Origin: RSA11 sp965652565
Lineage (GTDB): Bacteria > Actinomycetota > Thermoleophilia > Solirubrobacterales > 70-9
Assembly (NCBI GenBank): GCA_965652565.1
Contig: CBFGWL010000094.1
Location: 1-9,132, forward strand
Length of the DNA stretch: 9,132 bases
Reading direction: 5' to 3'
The stretch's first letter is position 1, and each line of letters starts with the position of its first letter. Under the pieces are notes generated by a model. That model did no database searches and was not told where the DNA came from. It was given only the letters and a program-made list of their open reading frames with translations. A program made the position numbers and the translations under genes. Shown here in pieces: positions 6,179-9,132 of the stretch.

Positions 6179-6847
6179 CTAGCGAATCATCTCGCAGTTC
6201 TTGAGCTTGTCGCGCGGATCCGCGTACACGAGGTCCTTACGACCCTTGCCGCAGTCGACGATGTCCCGGTTGCCGTCATCGACGTGAATCTCGTCGTTGC
6301 CGGACCCGGCCCAGATCTTGTCGCGGCCGTTGCCCCCCTTGATGTAGTCGTTGCCGCCGAACGTGCGGACTTGGTCACGATCGGCGCCAGCGTTGACGTG
6401 ATCGCGGCCCTTGTGGCCGAAGATCACGTCGTTGCCCGCGCCGGCCGACACGCGCACCGCGATCGTCCGCGGCACCTTCGTGTACTGGCGCAGGACTGGG
6501 TCGCGGCCGTGCAGCCGGACCGTGTCGTTCTTGTCGCGCAGGCGCAGCACGATGCGGTGCCAGCGCTGGTCGTTCGGGCAGACCACGTCGGTGATGTCGC
6601 GGTTGCCGCCCCGCATCTCGGCCCTGTTGACGAGCCGGATGCGGTTGCCGCGCTTGCGATACCCGACGATGACCTTGTTGATCTCACCGAGGTCCGCGTC
6701 GGATCGGGCAGTACCCGCGCTCTGCAGACACTGCGCCGAAGCGGCACCGGCACCCGACGGCAACAGGGCGATGAGCAGGGCGAACGTCGCGATGACGCCA
6801 CCGAGCGCAAGCCCTAATGACACTAGGGATGCTCTTTCGTGCTTCAT
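6179..6847 (-). CDS. Secreted RTX-like (haemolysin-type calcium-binding) repeat protein
   Basis: 222 residues from the ATG at 6845-6847. A signal peptide is plain: MKHER, a hydrophobic stretch (about 7-29) and a small-residue cleavage region (SGAGAASA, about 31-38). A non-repeat part (about 40-130) follows, then about eight nine-residue units between about 135 and 215, such as GAGNDVIFG, FGGNDYIKG and GSGNDEIHV. These follow the GGxGxDxux pattern of RTX calcium-binding beta-rolls. The end VDCG...NCEMIR carries two cysteines, and two more lie at Cys40 and Cys90, so disulfides outside the cell are likely. Several repeats have Arg or Lys where acidic or Gly residues are common, and by hand count the mature protein has about 36 Lys/Arg against 26 Asp/Glu. 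Calcium binding may therefore be weak. An upstream GTG at 6887-6889 is possible, but it would place 14 unlikely residues before the signal peptide. Function unknown. Confidence 0.75.
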   Translation of the reverse strand: MKHERASLVSLGLALGGVIATFALLIALLPSGAGAASAQCLQSAGTARSDADLGEINKVIVGYRKRGNRIRLVNRAEMRGGNRDITDVVCPNDQRWHRIVLRLRDKNDTVRLHGRDPVLRQYTKVPRTIAVRVSAGAGNDVIFGHKGRDHVNAGADRDQVRTFGGNDYIKGGNGRDKIWAGSGNDEIHVDDGNRDIVDCGKGRKDLVYADPRDKLKNCEMIR

Positions 6848-6866
6848 GGCGCGGCAGCGTAACCAT

Positions 6867-6886
6867 GCCGTCTGCCCGAAGACGGC
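6867..6886 (-). terminator. Hairpin between the methyltransferase and the RTX-like gene
   Basis: GCCGTCT (6867-6873) and AGACGGC (6880-6886) make a perfect 7-base-pair stem with a 6-base loop. On the - strand it is 64 bases after the methyltransferase stop codon and 19 bases before the ATG of the RTX-like gene. It may end the rne-rplU-rpmA-methyltransferase transcript. No T run follows, and it could instead shape the 5' leader of the next gene. The remainder of the 6848-6950 gap shows no gene and no clear promoter. Confidence 0.35.
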
Positions 6887-6950
6887 CACCCCTAACGCCT
6901 GGGACGCGCCTTGCCGGAAATAGGGCGAAGCGGGCGCGACGGGCGGACGC

Positions 6951-7718
6951 TCACACCGCCCGGCGCGCCTTCCAGATGTTCTCGGCCGGCCAGCGCCGGG
7001 CCCATGCCCGATCGACGAAGTCGTACGTGGTCTCGCCGTCGGCGGGCGCCCGCAACTCGATCAGGTCCTCCACGATGAATCCGCTCGCGCGGAAGAGGCG
7101 GATCCACTCGCCGTAGGGAAGCTGGTACTCCGCCGTCTCTTCGTTCTCGAACCCGCTCAACTCGAAGTAGGAGTTGCGCAGCTCGGTGCCGGCGCCACCG
7201 TCGCCCTCGGAGTCCCAGAAGAGGTCGACGAGGGGGGAGGCCATACAGAAGGCAAGCAGTCCGCCGGGCCTCAGCAAACGTGCCGCCTCGGGAACCACGC
7301 GCCGCGGATTCGCGAAGTTGAACGCGCCGTGGTCGCAGAACACGACGTCGAACGCCTCGTCTGCCAGCGGCGTGCGCTCCGCGCTCGCCTCCACCAGCCG
7401 CACATCCACGCCCGCCGCATCCACCGCCCTTCGCGCGTGCTCGAGCTGGCGCGGCGAGACGTCCAGACCGGTCGCGCGAGCACCGCGGCGCGCGAGCGCG
7501 ATCGACCACTGCGCGGCCCCGCAGCCGAGCTCGAGTACGTCCAGGCCGGCGACGTCGCCGAGCACGCCGAGCTCAGCCTCGGGGATCTGCCAGACGCCCC
7601 AGCCCATCCCGCCCGCGATCTGAGGGCCGTGACGCTCCTGGTAGGCGTCGCTCTGCGCGTCCCAGTAGGCGCGGTTCTTGCGGGCGGCCGCCGAGAGCTC
7701 TTCGCCCGGGGCCCCCAC
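6951..7718 (-). CDS. Class I SAM-dependent methyltransferase
   Basis: 255 residues from a GTG. Motif I for S-adenosylmethionine binding is VLELGCGAAQWSIALA (about 61-76), with an acidic residue at the end of strand 2 in GLDVSPRQLEHAR (about 84-96), an ASAERTPLADEAFDVVFCDH block (about 111-130) and the post-motif helix and strand ARLLRPGGLLAF (about 146-157). This is a Methyltransf_11/25-type Rossmann domain. The N-terminal part (NRAYWDAQSDAYQERH, then WGVWQIPEAELGVLG, about 40-54) looks like a distinct subfamily common in actinobacteria; the substrate is not known to me. The gene starts 18 bases after the rpmA stop, in the same frame as that stop, so it is probably co-transcribed with the ribosomal protein genes. 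A role in translation is a guess from position only. Small-molecule methylation is equally possible. Confidence 0.88.
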   Translation of the reverse strand: MGAPGEELSAAARKNRAYWDAQSDAYQERHGPQIAGGMGWGVWQIPEAELGVLGDVAGLDVLELGCGAAQWSIALARRGARATGLDVSPRQLEHARRAVDAAGVDVRLVEASAERTPLADEAFDVVFCDHGAFNFANPRRVVPEAARLLRPGGLLAFCMASPLVDLFWDSEGDGGAGTELRNSYFELSGFENEETAEYQLPYGEWIRLFRASGFIVEDLIELRAPADGETTYDFVDRAWARRWPAENIWKARRAV

Positions 7719-7736
7719 GATGTGCGCCGGATGCGG

Positions 7737-7994
7737 CTAGTCCGTCGTCTCGGCGACCGAGACGATCCGGCCCTTACGGCCGGTCTTGAACTCCACCACG
7801 CCCGGGCGCATCGCGAACAGCGTGTGATCACGGCCGATGCCGACGCCGTCGCCGGGCCGGAAGCGCGTGCCCCGCTGGCGCACGATGATCTCGCCGCCCG
7901 TCACCCGCTGGCCGCCGAAAACCTTGACGCCCAGCATCTTCGGGTTCGAATCACGACCGTTGCGGCTGGAGCCGAGCCCCTTCTTGTGAGCCAT
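7737..7994 (-). CDS. rpmA: 50S ribosomal protein L27
   Basis: 85 residues, the standard length. The N-terminus MAHKKGLGSSRNGRDSNPK is the conserved flexible arm that reaches towards the peptidyl transferase centre, and the remaining VKVFGGQRVTGGEIIVRQRG, FRPGDGVGIGRDHTLFA and VVEF stretches are classic L27. There is no Firmicutes-type cleavable N-terminal extension. The ATG directly follows the rplU TAG with no spacer, and an ideal AAGGAGG ribosome binding site lies within the rplU end. The usual rplU-rpmA pair is thus intact. Confidence 0.98.
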   Translation of the reverse strand: MAHKKGLGSSRNGRDSNPKMLGVKVFGGQRVTGGEIIVRQRGTRFRPGDGVGIGRDHTLFAMRPGVVEFKTGRKGRIVSVAETTD

Positions 7995-8396
7995 CTACGA
8001 GTCCTCCTTGGCGGGCGCGTCGTCCTTCTTCTTGGCGGACGAGCTCTTCTTCGCGGCCGGCTTGCGGCTGAGCATCTTCACGTCGAGAACCTCGAGCTTG
8101 GTGAGCTCCGAGCGATGGCCCCGGCGGCGCCGGTAGCCCTTCTTCGCGCGGTACTTGAAGACGCGGATCTTCTCGCCGCGCAGGTGCTCGGTGACCTTCG
8201 CCTCGACCTTGACCTTCTCGAGGTCGGAGCCGGAAACGACGGCGTCGTCCCCGCGGAACATCACGGCCCGCAGGTTGACCTTCTCGCCCTCGTCGGCGGG
8301 CAGGCGGTCGACGACCAGCACCGAGCCCTTCTCGGCGCGGTACTGCTTGCCGCCCGTTTCAACGATCGCGTATGGAGGGGTTTCGGTCTTAGCCAT
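7995..8396 (-). CDS. rplU: 50S ribosomal protein L21
   Basis: 133 residues from an ATG. The family core is clear: YAIVETGGKQYRAEKGSVLVVDRL (about 9-32, written in two parts as YAIVETGGKQYR and AEKGSVLVVDRL) and the rRNA-binding KYRAKKGYRRRRGHRSELT (about 81-99). L21 binds 23S rRNA early in large-subunit assembly. The core is about 110 residues. The final 23 residues form a Lys/Ala/Ser-rich tail (KPAAKKSSSAKKKDD...), an extension that is common in high-GC actinobacteria and likely to be disordered. The ATG shares one base with the stop codon of the RNase E/G gene (TGATG), so the two are probably translated in a coupled way. Confidence 0.98.
   Translation of the reverse strand: MAKTETPPYAIVETGGKQYRAEKGSVLVVDRLPADEGEKVNLRAVMFRGDDAVVSGSDLEKVKVEAKVTEHLRGEKIRVFKYRAKKGYRRRRGHRSELTKLEVLDVKMLSRKPAAKKSSSAKKKDDAPAKEDS
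8003..8009 (-). promoter_or_regulatory. Strong ribosome binding site of rpmA
   Basis: AAGGAGG on the - strand, 8 bases before the rpmA ATG, lies inside the last codons of rplU. It is the strongest Shine-Dalgarno sequence I noticed in the window and fits the high expression needed for L27. Confidence 0.85.
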
Positions 8397-9132
8397 CAGT
8401 CGTTACCTGTCGCCGTTTCCTGCTTGCTCGCGCGCGAACGGCCGCGACCACCTCGGCGGCCACGGCGCCGTCGCCCGGAGCGGGACGATTCTAGCTGCTC
8501 GTCATCCCCGTCTTTGGCCTCGTCCTCCGGCTGGCCGTTGTCGACCAGCGACGCGCGCGCCGAGCCCCGCGCCACCGCCTCGATGCGCACCAGGCGTCGC
8601 TCGCCCACGTGCTTGCCGCCACCGGTCACGGAGACGATGTACGAGTCCACCCGCGCGATCGCGTCGTCCGCCTCGTACATGTGCGGCTCCTCGATCGTGA
8701 CGAGCACCTCCTCGCCCACGGCGAACGGGAGCGCGCGGCGCTCAATGTCCTCTCGCTTGCCCTCGTCGACGACCTCGTACGTCGGGATCGGCAGCGCGTC
8801 GCCGCCCTCGAAGTGGAACGCCTTGCCGCTCTCCTTCTCGAGCTCGTCCAGCCCGCTGCCCTCCTCGGTGAGCTTCGCAGCCACCTTCGGGTTCACGCGG
8901 ATCAGGAAGGCTTCCGGCTTGGGCCGCTCCACCACGAGCTCGCGGAGCTTGCGCAATACGTCGATCGCCACGGTCTCCTCGGACTCGACGACGCCCTCGC
9001 CGTCGCAGGTGGGGCAGGGCTTGGTGAGGATCTCGCGCACCCCGTCGGTGACGTTCTGGCGCGTCATCTCGACGAGCCCGAGCGGCGAGATCTCGACCAC
9101 GTAGGTCTTCGTCTTGTCCTCGTCGAGCGCCT
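8396..9132 (-). CDS. rne: Ribonuclease E/G, C-terminal part (start outside the window)
   Basis: The frame is open from the right edge to the TGA at 8396-8398 and shows about 244 residues. The opening part, with EISPLGLVEMTRQ followed by CPTC (cysteine codons at 9014-9016 and 9005-9007), matches the end of the RNase E/G catalytic region and the zinc link that joins subunits of the tetramer. The small domain follows (VLRKLRELVVERPKPEAFLI, then LDELEKESGKAFHFEGG). RNase E/G makes single-strand cuts in mRNA and rRNA precursors. After this comes FAVGEEVLVTIEEPHMYEAD... (codons about 8725-8537), which fits the small all-beta TRAM RNA-binding domain, and then an Arg/Gly-rich tail (about 8482-8423) likely to bind RNA. 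Placement before rplU-rpmA is common in bacteria. The S1 and RNase H-like parts are beyond the window, so RNase E and RNase G cannot be told apart. Confidence 0.92.
   Translation of the reverse strand, partial: ALDEDKTKTYVVEISPLGLVEMTRQNVTDGVREILTKPCPTCDGEGVVESEETVAIDVLRKLRELVVERPKPEAFLIRVNPKVAAKLTEEGSGLDELEKESGKAFHFEGGDALPIPTYEVVDEGKREDIERRALPFAVGEEVLVTIEEPHMYEADDAIARVDSYIVSVTGGGKHVGERRLVRIEAVARGSARASLVDNGQPEDEAKDGDDEQLESSRSGRRRRGRRGGRGRSRASKQETATGND

Noticed and set aside
6137..6817. A 226-codon + strand frame rich in Val, Ala and Asp
   Set aside because: It is antisense to the RTX-like gene, which has a signal peptide and repeats. The valine-rich pattern is the complement of the Asp/Asn-rich repeat codons.
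6848..6889. RTX-like gene starting at the GTG at 6887-6889
   Set aside because: It would add 14 residues, including Cys and Arg, ahead of a normal MKHER-type signal peptide, and the ATG at 6845-6847 gives the expected export signal.
7329..9104. A 591-codon open frame on the + strand opposite RNase E/G, rplU, rpmA and the methyltransferase
   Set aside because: It lies wholly antisense to four recognised genes, has low-complexity Ala/Arg/Leu/His composition and shows no family motif. Long antisense frames are expected in DNA this GC-rich.
1..9132. CRISPR array, insertion sequence, tRNA or rRNA genes, phage genes
   Set aside because: Reading both strands I found no spaced direct repeats, transposase or integrase motifs, cloverleaf-like sequence or rRNA stretches.

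Overview
The window looks like core chromosome of a high-GC actinobacterium. Codon third positions are heavily G/C, GTG starts are frequent, and the gene order (RNase E/G, rplU, rpmA, obgE, proB, proA, nadD, rsfS) is a well-known conserved cluster. The RNase E/G tail, the nine-residue RTX-like secreted protein and the DivIVA-like last gene would fit Thermoleophilia (Solirubrobacterales or relatives). That placement is an inference from style and gene content, not a search result.

Layout. Bases 2-190 hold the 3' end of a Phd/YefM-type antitoxin, the only + strand gene. A 142-base convergent gap (191-332) with two small hairpins follows. Everything from 333 to 9132 is transcribed from the - strand, so it reads right to left: the 3' end of an RNase E/G gene (9132-8396), rplU, rpmA, a class I methyltransferase, a secreted RTX-like repeat protein, then obgE, proB, proA, nadD, rsfS and a DivIVA-like coiled-coil gene ending at 333.

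How the genes fit together. RNase E/G, L21 and L27 are coupled by a TGATG overlap and a zero-gap TAG/ATG junction. ObgE (ribosome assembly GTPase) and RsfS (ribosome silencing under starvation) bracket proB-proA (first two steps of proline synthesis) and nadD (NAD synthesis), so the block joins ribosome biogenesis with nutrient-linked metabolism. The nadD/rsfS junction is a GTGA overlap. The last gene overlaps rsfS unless it uses an unrecognised start.

Points that stand out. nadD keeps its full nucleotide-binding motif but has no ATG, GTG, TTG or CTG in frame upstream of that motif; a good ribosome binding site points at a GTC codon. The 118-base gap before obgE can fold into mutually exclusive hairpins and ends in a perfect 16-base palindrome 8 bases from the GTG start. 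The RNase E/G carries a TRAM-like segment before its arginine-rich tail. I see no mobile element, CRISPR array, tRNA, rRNA or obvious novel defence or biosynthetic system; most of the window is ordinary housekeeping sequence.
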